From: Shewanella sairae
GTDB lineage: Bacteria; Pseudomonadota; Gammaproteobacteria; Enterobacterales; Shewanellaceae
Assembly: GCF_023283535.1 (NCBI RefSeq)
Contig: NZ_JAKILT010000004.1
Coordinates: 87,485 to 151,484 of the forward strand
Reading direction: 5' to 3'
Length of the DNA: 64,000 bases
Part shown: positions 47,063 through 55,564 of the stretch, in pieces
How the letters are laid out: every line of letters starts with the position of its first letter
Numbering within the stretch: position 1 is the stretch's first letter
Notes under the pieces: model-generated
Told to the model about the DNA's origin: nothing
The model's database searches: none
What the model saw: the letters and a program-made list of their open reading frames with translations, nothing else
Made by a program: the position numbers and the translations under genes

Positions 47063-48592
47063 ATGAAAATTAATAAAATAGCGATTGTTGGTGGCGGTAC
47101 TGCAGGCTGGTTAGTAGCTAATCATTTAGGAAAAGCATTAAAAGGGGACAAGTCGGCATCTATTACCCTTATTGAATCTCTAGACATTCCGACAATAGGG
47201 GTTGGCGAAGGTACAGTTCCAATGATGAGAGATACATTACAGCACTTCGGTATATCTGAAGCTGAGTTTATCTCTAGATGTGACGCAACATTTAAACAAT
47301 CAATTAAATTCGAAAATTGGCTAGATAAAGATAGGCACGGTGACAACAATTTCTACCATCATTTGTTCGATTACCCTTTTCCAATGGGAGAAGACTTAAC
47401 GAATTACTGGTTGAATAAAGCAGCTACATCTACATACAGTCAAACGGTGAGCTTTCAAGAAGCTGTGTGCGAAAATAACCTTTCTCCCAAACATATAACT
47501 GATCCTGAATATGCAGGGCAAACCACCTATGCTTATCATCTCGATGCTAAAAAGTTCGCTAAATTACTCGCTGAAAATGCCACTCAAAATTTTGATGTTT
47601 CCCATGTTATCTGTAACGTAACAGATGTTCAGTTGAATAAAACGGGAGGAATTAGCTCGTTAATTACGGATAACTTTGGTGAGTTAGAGTTTGACTTTTA
47701 TATAGACTGTAGTGGCTTTAGTTCATACTTATTGGGTAATAAATTGGGGGTTAAGTTCATTGAACAGTCTAGTAAACTGCTCATAGATAGGGCTATTACG
47801 GTTCAAGTTCCCACTAATGGTAAAGAAAGCTTAAAACCTTATACAAGAGCTGTGGCGCATCAGGCGGGTTGGATTTGGGATATTCCATTGCCCCATCGTA
47901 GAGGTGTAGGTTTTGTTTATGCCTCTAGTTATATGTCGTATGAAGAAGCACTGCAGAAATTAAGTCATTATGTAGGGCCAGATATTGAATCATTAACGAC
48001 ACGTGAAATCCCAATGCAAGTTGGTTATAGAGAAAGATTTTGGCAAGACAACTGTGTTGCTATTGGCTTATCTCAAGGGTTTGTAGAGCCGTTAGAGGCA
48101 ACAGCAATACTTGTGACAGACTTTTGTGCCCAACACCTTGCAGAGCGCTTCCCAAGAGACAGAGAGGTTCTTGCTGATCTCGCTAAACGATTCAATGACA
48201 ATGTAAGTTATGCTTGGAGCAAAGTAATTGATTTTGTTCAGCTACACTATTATCTATCAGACAGAGTCGATTCTGCATTCTGGCAAGATGTTAAAAATGA
48301 ACAAATGCTTTCAGAAGACTTAAGAAATAAGTTATTACGCTGGAAGTATTTTTCTCCCAAATCAACTGATTTCACTTCTAAGTATGAAGTGTTTGATATT
48401 GAAAATTATCTCTATGTTTTGTACGGAATGAAATTTTTAACTAGGCCTCAACAGCTTAACTCGGTTGAGGAAGATAAAATGGCAGAGATAGAGGCTAAGG
48501 TTAAACAGCATGCTGAGTATTTATCTGCAGAACTGACCGAGCAACGTGAGCTCATAGACAAAATAAAGCAATATGGCTTAACTGCAATTTAA
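47063..48592 (+). CDS. Flavin-dependent (tryptophan) halogenase-like protein 1
   Basis: The 509-residue protein has the FAD-binding IAIVGGGTAGWLVANHLGKA, the GVGEGTVP loop, the WxWxIP motif (GWIWDIPLPHRRGVGF) and GFVEPLEATAI. The Lys of ATFKQ aligns with catalytic Lys79 of PrnA/RebH, so halogenation chemistry is not excluded. Members near TonB receptors are widespread in sugar-utilisation loci, and their substrate is unknown. ATG 47063 follows GAAGG; an upstream TTG is in frame. It is convergent with a second halogenase-like gene. Confidence 0.85.
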   Translation: MKINKIAIVGGGTAGWLVANHLGKALKGDKSASITLIESLDIPTIGVGEGTVPMMRDTLQHFGISEAEFISRCDATFKQSIKFENWLDKDRHGDNNFYHHLFDYPFPMGEDLTNYWLNKAATSTYSQTVSFQEAVCENNLSPKHITDPEYAGQTTYAYHLDAKKFAKLLAENATQNFDVSHVICNVTDVQLNKTGGISSLITDNFGELEFDFYIDCSGFSSYLLGNKLGVKFIEQSSKLLIDRAITVQVPTNGKESLKPYTRAVAHQAGWIWDIPLPHRRGVGFVYASSYMSYEEALQKLSHYVGPDIESLTTREIPMQVGYRERFWQDNCVAIGLSQGFVEPLEATAILVTDFCAQHLAERFPRDREVLADLAKRFNDNVSYAWSKVIDFVQLHYYLSDRVDSAFWQDVKNEQMLSEDLRNKLLRWKYFSPKSTDFTSKYEVFDIENYLYVLYGMKFLTRPQQLNSVEEDKMAEIEAKVKQHAEYLSAELTEQRELIDKIKQYGLTAI

Positions 48593-48603
48593 TTAGGTAA
48601 AAT

Positions 48604-48629
48604 AAAGGGCCATCAATTGATGGCCCTTT
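48604..48629. terminator. Bidirectional terminator between halogenase-like genes
   Basis: AAAGGGCCATC, AATT and GATGGCCCTTT form a perfect palindromic hairpin between the two convergent halogenase-like genes. Confidence 0.88.
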
Positions 48630-48632
48630 TGC

Positions 48633-50165
48633 TTAGCGGTATTTTTGTATCAATTGTCTATTTGAATCCAACTTTACCTTGGCATTCTCACCTAAAGCTT
48701 GAATCGAGTTAAAAGCTGCATCGACAATATTGTCAGGAATAGGGCTTTTTTCTATATATTCAGGAATATATTTCATTCCATAAATAATATATTGCCAGCT
48801 TGCGATATTGAATAAATCATATTTATTCGGAAAGTCGCCATCACTTGCGCCATATAGTTTCCAAGCTTTAAGTTTTTCAATCAAAGACTGAGGAATCGTT
48901 TTTTCATCTGTGTGTTCTTGCCAAAACTTGGTATCTTTTCTTTGGCTTAAGCAGTAATGCAATTTCACAAAATCGATGATGTTGTCCCAACGAGAGATGA
49001 AGATTTCATTATACTGTTTTTGCCTTTCATCCATTGCCGCACGGGTTGATGGGAATCGAGCTGCGAGTGACTTTGCACCAGCTTCGACCATCGCAATTGC
49101 GGTTGCTTCTAAAGGTTCAACAAAACCGCTAGAAAAGCCGATTGCACAACAGTTTTTAGTCCAGGATTGGGCTCGGTACCCGACATTAAACTTTATATGT
49201 CTTAGTTCTAGTGCTTCTGAATCAGCGATACCATGGTACTGCTTGAGTATTTCTTCTGCGCGATCTTTAGTTGAGTGCTTTGATGAATATACATAGCCCG
49301 TTCCACGTCGGCTCTGTAAGGCGATGTCCCAAATCCAGCCAGATTCTTGTGCTGTCGATACTGTATGAGTTGTAATATCAGACTCCTCAGTAGCGTGTGG
49401 AACTTGCAAAACCACTGCAGAGTCAACAGTAAGATAATCCGCTTTAGATACAAATGGCACGTTAAGGCTTTGGCCAAGTAACAGGGATGAGAAGCCGGTA
49501 CAATCCACAAAAAAGTCCGCAGCATAGCTTGTACCACTTTTAGAGACTACTGACTCTATATAGCCCTCATCATCTAACTTTACTTGATCTATATCTGCAT
49601 ACAAGTGCTGAACGCCCAATTTTTCCATAGCATGCTTTTTCAAAAGTTTACCTAGTTCAGCAGCATCAAGGTGGTAGGCGTACTTAGCCATCCAAGCATA
49701 CTCTGGCGTGTCAGCTGATTTTGGGGCTAAGTTTTCGTCACAAAGTTTTGCTTGTACTGAAACACTGTGGGCAAAGTCTAATTGGTTTTGTCCTTTTTGT
49801 TCTTTTGCAACCCAGTACGATGAAAGGTCTATTCCTTTAGGCATAGCAGGCGGGTCGAAAGGGTGGTAGTAGCTATGCTCTTGTTCAGAGGGATTATATA
49901 GCCAGTTTTTAAACATAGCGCCCTGTTTAAAACTAGCTTGGCAGTGGTTGAGGAACTCCTTTTCGGAAATTCCAATATCATTAAGGGTACTCAGAATTGT
50001 TGGGAAAGTACCTTCTCCGACGCCAATAGTAGGTATATTTTCAGATTCTATGAGTGTGACGACAATATCTCTTCCTGTCCGCTTAAAACTACTGGCTAAC
50101 ACTGCTGCTGACAACCAGCCAGAAGTACCACCACCGATAATATGAACTGTTTTTACTTGTTCCAT
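48633..50165 (-). CDS. Flavin-dependent (tryptophan) halogenase-like protein 2
   Basis: The 510-residue paralogue of the convergent neighbour has HIIGGGTSGWLSAAVLAS, GVGEGTFP, ASFKQ (putative catalytic Lys), SGFVEPLEATAI and GWIWDIALQSRRGTGY. The WxWxIP motif reads WIWDIA here, so the Pro is lost. It follows SapC- and DUF6445-type genes on the same strand, with 43 bases to the DUF6445 gene, and is probably cotranscribed with them. Confidence 0.85.
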   Translation of the reverse strand: MEQVKTVHIIGGGTSGWLSAAVLASSFKRTGRDIVVTLIESENIPTIGVGEGTFPTILSTLNDIGISEKEFLNHCQASFKQGAMFKNWLYNPSEQEHSYYHPFDPPAMPKGIDLSSYWVAKEQKGQNQLDFAHSVSVQAKLCDENLAPKSADTPEYAWMAKYAYHLDAAELGKLLKKHAMEKLGVQHLYADIDQVKLDDEGYIESVVSKSGTSYAADFFVDCTGFSSLLLGQSLNVPFVSKADYLTVDSAVVLQVPHATEESDITTHTVSTAQESGWIWDIALQSRRGTGYVYSSKHSTKDRAEEILKQYHGIADSEALELRHIKFNVGYRAQSWTKNCCAIGFSSGFVEPLEATAIAMVEAGAKSLAARFPSTRAAMDERQKQYNEIFISRWDNIIDFVKLHYCLSQRKDTKFWQEHTDEKTIPQSLIEKLKAWKLYGASDGDFPNKYDLFNIASWQYIIYGMKYIPEYIEKSPIPDNIVDAAFNSIQALGENAKVKLDSNRQLIQKYR

Positions 50166-50208
50166 TAATTCGTTTACTCCATTTTTTACCTGTACAGGAA
50201 GATGAAAG

Positions 50209-50910
50209 CTACGACGCTAAATAAAAAAATGACGCGACAGTCAACCTACCATCATCAAGATCGTTAACTTGATTTATCGGGTTACTCAGATCGGCACTAT
50301 GTAATAAGTTACCTTTATAAATTGCAATGCGATTAAATTTGGCTGGGATCTGTGCGACGCGCTGAAATAATGGCGTATCGCCATCAATATAGCTCTGATG
50401 ATTACTAGGCTGTGCCGCTACCTGCTCAATCATTTGTTTAACTTGGTGTTCTTTTGTCAGAGCAACGAGATCTAATGGTTTGAAATTATATAGGCTAGTT
50501 CCTCCATGAGCTTCTGAACAAAAGTAATGCACAACAGCATATTCATCGTTATTTAAGCAGTCGATATGCGGCATTTTTTGATATAGATTCAGCTCGTTAG
50601 GTGCTAGCGTGGTTAAAGAAAGTTCGCTGCGAAACACATCTAACGTATTTACATCGCCTTTCAAAGCGCCTTTGATGATTAACCCTTCAATTAAAGAGGT
50701 TAGAAACCTTAAGTAGGGCTGTGGCATTTTGTCTCGGACACCCGGATAGAATGTGTTGTCAGCACCTACGTCATTAAAATAGGCCGTTTCTTTTGCATAT
50801 TGGGTTACAGCGTTGGGTGAGGAGAGTGCATTGTCAATAATAGTAACTTGGCATGAATTACATTCAGGCGATATCACGGAAACTAAAGAGTTTTCGTTTA
50901 ACTTAAACAT
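50209..50910 (-). CDS. DUF6445-family protein, possible 2OG/Fe(II) oxygenase
   Basis: This 233-residue protein matches the DUF6445 group found beside tryptophan-halogenase-like and SapC genes. It carries H115-I-D117 (PHIDCLN), His204 (NLLHSADL) and Arg222 (DGRLTV), with HGGTSLY between them. This HxD...H...R order and spacing is the metal and co-substrate pattern of 2-oxoglutarate/Fe(II) oxygenases such as prolyl hydroxylases. The activity is an inference from motif spacing. No signal peptide is seen, so it is cytoplasmic. A terminator-like hairpin separates it from sapC. Confidence 0.7.
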   Translation of the reverse strand: MFKLNENSLVSVISPECNSCQVTIIDNALSSPNAVTQYAKETAYFNDVGADNTFYPGVRDKMPQPYLRFLTSLIEGLIIKGALKGDVNTLDVFRSELSLTTLAPNELNLYQKMPHIDCLNNDEYAVVHYFCSEAHGGTSLYNFKPLDLVALTKEHQVKQMIEQVAAQPSNHQSYIDGDTPLFQRVAQIPAKFNRIAIYKGNLLHSADLSNPINQVNDLDDGRLTVASFFYLAS

Positions 50911-50944
50911 GAAAGCCTCCTAGCATCACAATCAACATTATTCA

Positions 50945-50984
50945 TTTAAAAAGGTGCTCGTAATCGACATAAAAGCACCTTTTA
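50945..50984 (-). terminator. Terminator-like hairpin between SapC and DUF6445 genes
   Basis: AAAAGGTGCT and AGCACCTTTT form a 10-base-pair hairpin with a T run on the minus strand, inside the leftward operon. It may reduce expression of the two downstream genes. Confidence 0.7.
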
Positions 50985-50995
50985 AACAGGTTGAA

Positions 50996-51718
50996 TTAGC
51001 TTGCAGCTAACTCAAATGAGCGTTGTTTTGTAATAAGGCGTGCAATTTGATGTAACGATGTTAGATGGGCGTAGATGAGCGGCAGTAACCCCTTATTTTT
51101 AATTGCAATAAAGTCTTCATCTTTAAGCTCGTTGAGTACTTTTTCATCGACAATATAAATACCGTTAATATTTACATCTTCGCTAGTATCGCTGAGCTTA
51201 ACCGTTAATTGTTTTGGCGTTAGAAGCTTGAGATCTGCTAGATATTTGGTGATAGCAGCTGTTTGCTGAGTAAAGCTTGCTAGATCTAATAATGCATTTG
51301 AGCGTTGTTTAAGATATTCACTTTGTTCACCTGCATCATCAAATAGTCGATTGCCTTCTGTTGTATTGAGCAGTTCGCTATCTTCATCAACAAATACCAT
51401 TAGCTCTTCTGTTTCTGCGGATGTTCTCATGAGTGACAATGGCGCTTTACTAAAACCTAGCGGCGTGACTGAACTCGACCAAGTTTCAGTTTGGCAATAG
51501 AGGTTTTCGTCTGTTTTAATTCCCATCATTGCAATAGGTGTAAATTGACCATTTTCAGAGTTTTTAACGAAAACGATAGGAAACTCATTAGCAAGAGTTG
51601 CAAACTCTTGTGCGACTACAGGTATAAGGCTTTGATTTTTAAAGCGGCTATAATCCTTAGATTCTTTCACTAAGCTGTTTAAATGTGCTGTTGAGTTTAC
51701 AGGGACGATATTTGCCAT
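50996..51718 (-). CDS. SapC-family protein
   Basis: The 240-residue protein begins MANIVPVNSTAHLNSLV and belongs to the SapC family (named after a Campylobacter S-layer operon gene), with IPVVAQEFATLANEFPIVFVKN and LDLASFTQQT segments. Its biochemical role is unknown. SapC genes recur with TonB receptors, tryptophan-halogenase-like and DUF6445 genes, as here. No signal peptide is evident. It lies 82 bases downstream of the TSUP permease gene and is probably in its operon. Confidence 0.82.
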   Translation of the reverse strand: MANIVPVNSTAHLNSLVKESKDYSRFKNQSLIPVVAQEFATLANEFPIVFVKNSENGQFTPIAMMGIKTDENLYCQTETWSSSVTPLGFSKAPLSLMRTSAETEELMVFVDEDSELLNTTEGNRLFDDAGEQSEYLKQRSNALLDLASFTQQTAAITKYLADLKLLTPKQLTVKLSDTSEDVNINGIYIVDEKVLNELKDEDFIAIKNKGLLPLIYAHLTSLHQIARLITKQRSFELAAS

Positions 51719-51800
51719 GTTGACTTACCTCTACTTATTATTTGTATATTTGAGTTCTATTTAAGTTTGTTTGTCTTTATCTTAGTTAAGTTGTAATTTC

Positions 51801-52694
51801 TTATTCCATTATTAAAATTGCAACTCCTGATAGAATGATCCAAGCTGCGAAAAATAACTTTAATGTTTTTATCGGTAAAAATAGTGCAAGTTTTTTAGCC
51901 ATAAGCGCTCCTATTACCGCACCAGGTGCTGCTACGGCTACAACGCTAAAATAGGTATCGCTGGTGGTGCTAAAATGCAGCCCAGCTGTGCTCCATACTG
52001 TTGCTGCAGTCACTATTACTCCCGTTGCAACCGCTAACGTCGCTTCAACTCTTTTTAAAAGTAAATAGATAACAATGAGTTCGCCCACGCCAACGGATAA
52101 CCAAGCGGTGAGCATGCCACCAAAATAAGTGATTGCCCCAAGAATTACCAAGTCGGCTTTTTTGATGCTAAAAGTTGGTTGTGAGCTATTACGCCTATTT
52201 GCCTGATTAAAGTGGTTAAAAAGAAGGGCGCAGCCAAGAGCAATAGAAAATAGGCTAAAAGATTGTTCTAGATTGTTGATAGAAGAAATGTTTAGTGCTT
52301 CTACAGTCCATAATCCAGCGATAGAAAGCGGTGTTAATATAGCTAATAGAAGGGGGAGTTGTTGCCACTTTTGCTTTTGACTTTGCATATAATAGTGCAA
52401 CCAACTAATTGCACCTGTGGTCATGCCAAAACACTGTATTGCAAAAGATGTAGCCAAGCTTTGTTCGTTGCTAAAGCCTAAGCTATTAAAAGCGGGTATA
52501 AATATTACACCGCCGCCGGCCCCGGTAGAGTTTGCAAAAATAGCACCTAATATGCCTAAACCACAGTAGTGTAGGTATTGAGTTACTAACTCTATACCAT
52601 CGGTTTTGCTATAAACAAATACAAACCAAAATGCTATCAACATGATAGCAATGGATATATAAGTAATTGAATGCTCTTGCCGTTCTAGCCGCAC
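51801..52694 (-). CDS. TSUP (TauE/SafE) family permease
   Basis: The 297-residue protein has about eight membrane helices in two repeats. The first repeat carries ANSTGAGGGVIFIPAFNSLG, the glycine-rich TSUP motif, and the second VGVGELIVIYLLLKRVEATLAVATGV. TSUP proteins export or import sulfite, sulfoacetate and other organic anions. Substrate is unknown. A NagR operator lies ~85 bases upstream, tying it to the chitin regulon, an unusual partner. It heads the leftward set TSUP-SapC-DUF6445-halogenase. Confidence 0.82.
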   Translation of the reverse strand: MRLERQEHSITYISIAIMLIAFWFVFVYSKTDGIELVTQYLHYCGLGILGAIFANSTGAGGGVIFIPAFNSLGFSNEQSLATSFAIQCFGMTTGAISWLHYYMQSQKQKWQQLPLLLAILTPLSIAGLWTVEALNISSINNLEQSFSLFSIALGCALLFNHFNQANRRNSSQPTFSIKKADLVILGAITYFGGMLTAWLSVGVGELIVIYLLLKRVEATLAVATGVIVTAATVWSTAGLHFSTTSDTYFSVVAVAAPGAVIGALMAKKLALFLPIKTLKLFFAAWIILSGVAILIME

Positions 52695-52775
52695 TTGAAT
52701 GTTAACCTCTAGCGTTATTTAAACCTTGCTCTTTTGCTAAATGACTTTGTTGAATTGACTCGATGTTATCAATTG

Positions 52776-52791
52776 TTGACAGCGTTGTCAT
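52776..52791. promoter_or_regulatory. NagR operator 2 (leftward TSUP unit)
   Basis: TTGACAGCGTTGTCAT shares the 14-base core of the other sites. It lies ~85 bases before the TSUP permease gene on the minus strand and is the left member of a pair 148 bases apart, close to 14 helical turns. Confidence 0.8.
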
Positions 52792-52923
52792 GATATTGTT
52801 TTCCACATCAGTTTTATGCTTTAGAACCTTAGTTCAGCAGCTATTAAGTTCGCTCAGTTAAATAAAGAAATAAAAGTGTCAAAAAAATGTAGATATAATG
52901 TTCAAGTTTGTGTATGTTCATAA

Positions 52924-52939
52924 ATGACAGCGTTGTCAT
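52924..52939. promoter_or_regulatory. NagR operator 3 (rightward unit)
   Basis: ATGACAGCGTTGTCAT is identical to operator 1. It lies ~255 bases before the binding-protein gene and just upstream of the candidate small RNA. Confidence 0.85.
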
Positions 52940-52969
52940 CTGCTTGTGTGACAGGTTGTTTGTAAGGTC

Positions 52970-53096
52970 TACATAAAGAGGATGAGGTCTCCTACTTTAT
53001 GTTTTTAAACAAACGAATATGTTTGTTACTCCTATATAGTCTCTCCCCAGAAACTATTGTGGGCCGAGTGTTTAATAGCACTCGGCCATTTTTTTC
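52970..53096 (+). ncRNA. Candidate NagR-controlled small RNA or leader
   Basis: Three hairpins follow one another. ACATAAAG/CTTTATGT (52971-53002) has inner AGGA/TCCT pairs, AACAAAC/GTTTGTT spans 53008-53027, and GGCCGAGTG/CACTCGGCC (53063-53088) is followed by a run of seven T residues, a strong terminator. No start codon with a good frame is present. NagR operator 3 lies just upstream, so the transcript should respond to GlcNAc. It could be a free small RNA or a terminating leader for the downstream operon. The 5' end is a guess. Confidence 0.5.
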
Positions 53097-53193
53097 AAAA
53101 GGCCATAACAATTATAAGCTTAAAGATATTTTTACCTGCTATAGCATCGGAGCGTTAACGTCTATTTTCAGGTTTTAAGTGGAGTACTAAAAG

Positions 53194-54051
53194 ATGATTA
53201 AAACACGTTTTTTCATAGTACTGATGTTGTTTCCAGTCCTTATCTCAAGTCATGCCGTTGGCGCAAAGACGGTAAACACCACCATACCCGATAGCTGGCA
53301 ATTACAGCTTATGAATGCTGCATTAAATAGAGTTGATAGTGAGTATCAAATCACCAAAATTACCACTGAAATGAACCAAAAACGCAAAGTTGAAGAGTCG
53401 CTAGCGGGGAACATTGATGTATTTTGGAGCATGACCTCATTACCACTTGAAGAGCAGCTTTTACCAATCCGTATTCCAATCTTTAAAGGCTTGCTCGGTA
53501 ATCGATTACTTATCATCCGTAAAGAGTCGCAACAACAATTTAATGCCATTGCTAATCGCCAAGATTTTGCTGAATTTACAGCAGGGCAAAATCATTATTG
53601 GCCAGATGCCGACATTATTAAGTCTGCCAATTTACCTATCGTCACCAGTTATAAATATAAGAACTTATACCCAATGTTAGAGGGCGGACGGTTTGACTAC
53701 CTGGCCTTGGGCGCTCAAGAAATTTGGCTGGAGTTAGATAAACACCCAGACCCAGCCCTTAAAGTAGATGAGCGCGTACTGCTGCAATATCGCTCTCCAG
53801 CTTATTTCTTTGTCTCACCGTCGCAGCCGCAATTAGCTAAAGATTTATTACAAGGATTAGAGGCTATGGTGACGGATGGCAGTTTTGATAAGCAATATAA
53901 TCAGTACTTTAAAATCGAAGAGCTTTATGCAAAAGCTAATTTTAACCAGCGAGCTATTATTCGAATCGACACGCCAGGTTTGCATAAGTTAACCCCGGTT
54001 AATCGCCCTGAATTATGGCTGGATTTGTTTGATATTGAGGGTGTGAATTAA
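53194..54051 (+). CDS. Periplasmic solute-binding protein, SBP family 3-like
   Basis: The 285-residue protein has a signal peptide (to ~SSHAVGA, residue 24) and resembles family 3 periplasmic binding proteins (WQLQLMNAALNRVDSEYQIT, DYLALGAQEIWLELDK). No ABC permease genes are nearby. Its stop codon directly abuts the ATG of a chemoreceptor gene, so it may present a chitin-derived ligand to that receptor; this is inference. It is the first protein gene of the binding protein-chemoreceptor-hexosaminidase operon under NagR operator 3. Confidence 0.72.
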   Translation: MIKTRFFIVLMLFPVLISSHAVGAKTVNTTIPDSWQLQLMNAALNRVDSEYQITKITTEMNQKRKVEESLAGNIDVFWSMTSLPLEEQLLPIRIPIFKGLLGNRLLIIRKESQQQFNAIANRQDFAEFTAGQNHYWPDADIIKSANLPIVTSYKYKNLYPMLEGGRFDYLALGAQEIWLELDKHPDPALKVDERVLLQYRSPAYFFVSPSQPQLAKDLLQGLEAMVTDGSFDKQYNQYFKIEELYAKANFNQRAIIRIDTPGLHKLTPVNRPELWLDLFDIEGVN

Positions 54052-55539
54052 ATGAAGTCTATCTCATTAAAAGTTCAGGTTGGTTTAGCCAGCGCACTAT
54101 TTATTGTCATTAGTATTTTATTCACGGGTGCCTATTGGCTGGAAAAGTCTAGGTTGCAGCAAGAGTTTGTGGATTATCAAGCTAACTCATTAGCAAGCCT
54201 TGAAGTGACTTTGGCTCAGCCAGTCTTCAATTATGACTTTGAGCAAATAGACGCGGTTTTATCAGCATTACTAAAATCACCGCAGATCTATGCTATTTCA
54301 TTGCAAGACCATCGTGGTCAAGATATAGGCTCAGTGAGGCAAAGTGCAGTCGTTAGCTCTGATAATTTGAGTCAGCATACGCTTAACTTCGCTAATAACG
54401 GTAAATCTACCGGCCTCATGGATATTACATTTTCATCCTTATATATGCAGTCTGCGTTGAGCGATTTATTAATGACTTATATGTTAATGGCTACCTTGAT
54501 TCTATTGCTTAGCCTTGGCGCTATATACATCATATTAAGGGTATTAGTAACAACTCCGTTGGCGCATATTGTTCATGCAATGGATGAAATAGCTTGTGGT
54601 GACGGCGATTTAAGTCATAAGTTACCTGTAGAAAGCCAAGATGAAGTGGGCCGGCTTGCCGCTTCATTTAATCAGTTTGTCAGTCAGATTCATCAGAGTA
54701 TTTCCAAAGTTAATGAGACCTCTGAACAGATCCTTAGCGATGCAGAGTCGCTTGGAAAACTATCAAGTGTTAACCATCAACGTGTTCAGTCACAGTTAGT
54801 CGATGCTGAAGCCGCTGTTACCGCGATGACGCAGCTAAATAGCCGCGCTAATGATGTTGCTGCTTATGCTGGCGCAACTGCAGATGCCGCCACAGATGCC
54901 GATAGAAAGGTCGAACATAGTTATAGTGAGTTTGACTCAGGGCTAGCATTAAGTGAGAGTCTTGCTCAAGAGCTCACATTATCAGCGCAATCTGTTGAGC
55001 AGTTGCAGTTAGAAACGCAAAAGATTGATGAAGTAGTGGTAGTGATCAATGCAATTGCTGAGCAAACAAATTTACTAGCGCTAAATGCGGCTATTGAGGC
55101 GGCAAGAGCTGGAGAACAAGGCCGAGGTTTTGCGGTTGTAGCTGATGAGGTGAGAACCCTCGCAAGCCGGACTCAACAAGCAACAGGTGAGATCCAAAAG
55201 ATGATCCAGATGGTGCAGCTCAGTGTTAAAAACACAGTGCAAACCATGCATTCAAGCAAAAATATGTCAGATAAAGCTGTATTGCATTCAAACGAAATAA
55301 AATGCTTACTAACAAAAGTATCTGAAATTGTATCAAATATTAGCAATATGAACCTTGATGTATCGGCTGCAGCTAAAGAGCAGACTGAAGTTACATCAAG
55401 TATATCCGTTAGCTTAAATGACTTAGTTGCCTCGTCTGGGGCGGCTTCAACGGATAGCGAAAGGTTAGCTCAATCTAGCGATCGACTATTTCTACAGGGG
55501 GAGAAATTACGAGAGTTAGTTAAATCGTTCCGCTTATAA
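54052..55539 (+). CDS. Methyl-accepting chemotaxis protein
   Basis: The 495-residue receptor has a first membrane helix at ~9-28, a small periplasmic domain (~30-138), a second helix at ~139-164, a HAMP domain (~165-218) and a signalling domain whose tip reads [20 protein letters not shown] (~332-351), followed by [19 protein letters not shown]. The periplasmic part is short, which suits sensing through a binding protein. It starts right after the stop of the binding-protein gene. Coupling to GlcNAc or chitin oligosaccharides is inferred from the operon. Confidence 0.93.
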   Translation: MKSISLKVQVGLASALFIVISILFTGAYWLEKSRLQQEFVDYQANSLASLEVTLAQPVFNYDFEQIDAVLSALLKSPQIYAISLQDHRGQDIGSVRQSAVVSSDNLSQHTLNFANNGKSTGLMDITFSSLYMQSALSDLLMTYMLMATLILLLSLGAIYIILRVLVTTPLAHIVHAMDEIACGDGDLSHKLPVESQDEVGRLAASFNQFVSQIHQSISKVNETSEQILSDAESLGKLSSVNHQRVQSQLVDAEAAVTAMTQLNSRANDVAAYAGATADAATDADRKVEHSYSEFDSGLALSESLAQELTLSAQSVEQLQLETQKIDEVVVVINAIAEQTNLLALNAAIEAARAGEQGRGFAVVADEVRTLASRTQQATGEIQKMIQMVQLSVKNTVQTMHSSKNMSDKAVLHSNEIKCLLTKVSEIVSNISNMNLDVSAAAKEQTEVTSSISVSLNDLVASSGAASTDSERLAQSSDRLFLQGEKLRELVKSFRL

Positions 55540-55564
55540 ATAAGAATATAGAATAAGGAAAGTC

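Larger units (their letters stand above)
52695..53193. other. Divergent NagR control region with two operators and a structured transcript
   Basis: About 500 bases between divergent operons hold two NagR operators 148 bases apart, then three hairpins ending in a strong terminator. The candidate RNA is listed separately. About 100 further bases lead to the binding-protein gene, with AAGTGGAG as its ribosome-binding site. Confidence 0.6.

Noticed and set aside
49208..49537. 109-codon frame within the second halogenase-like gene
   Set aside because: It lies wholly in a conserved gene and shows no independent signals.
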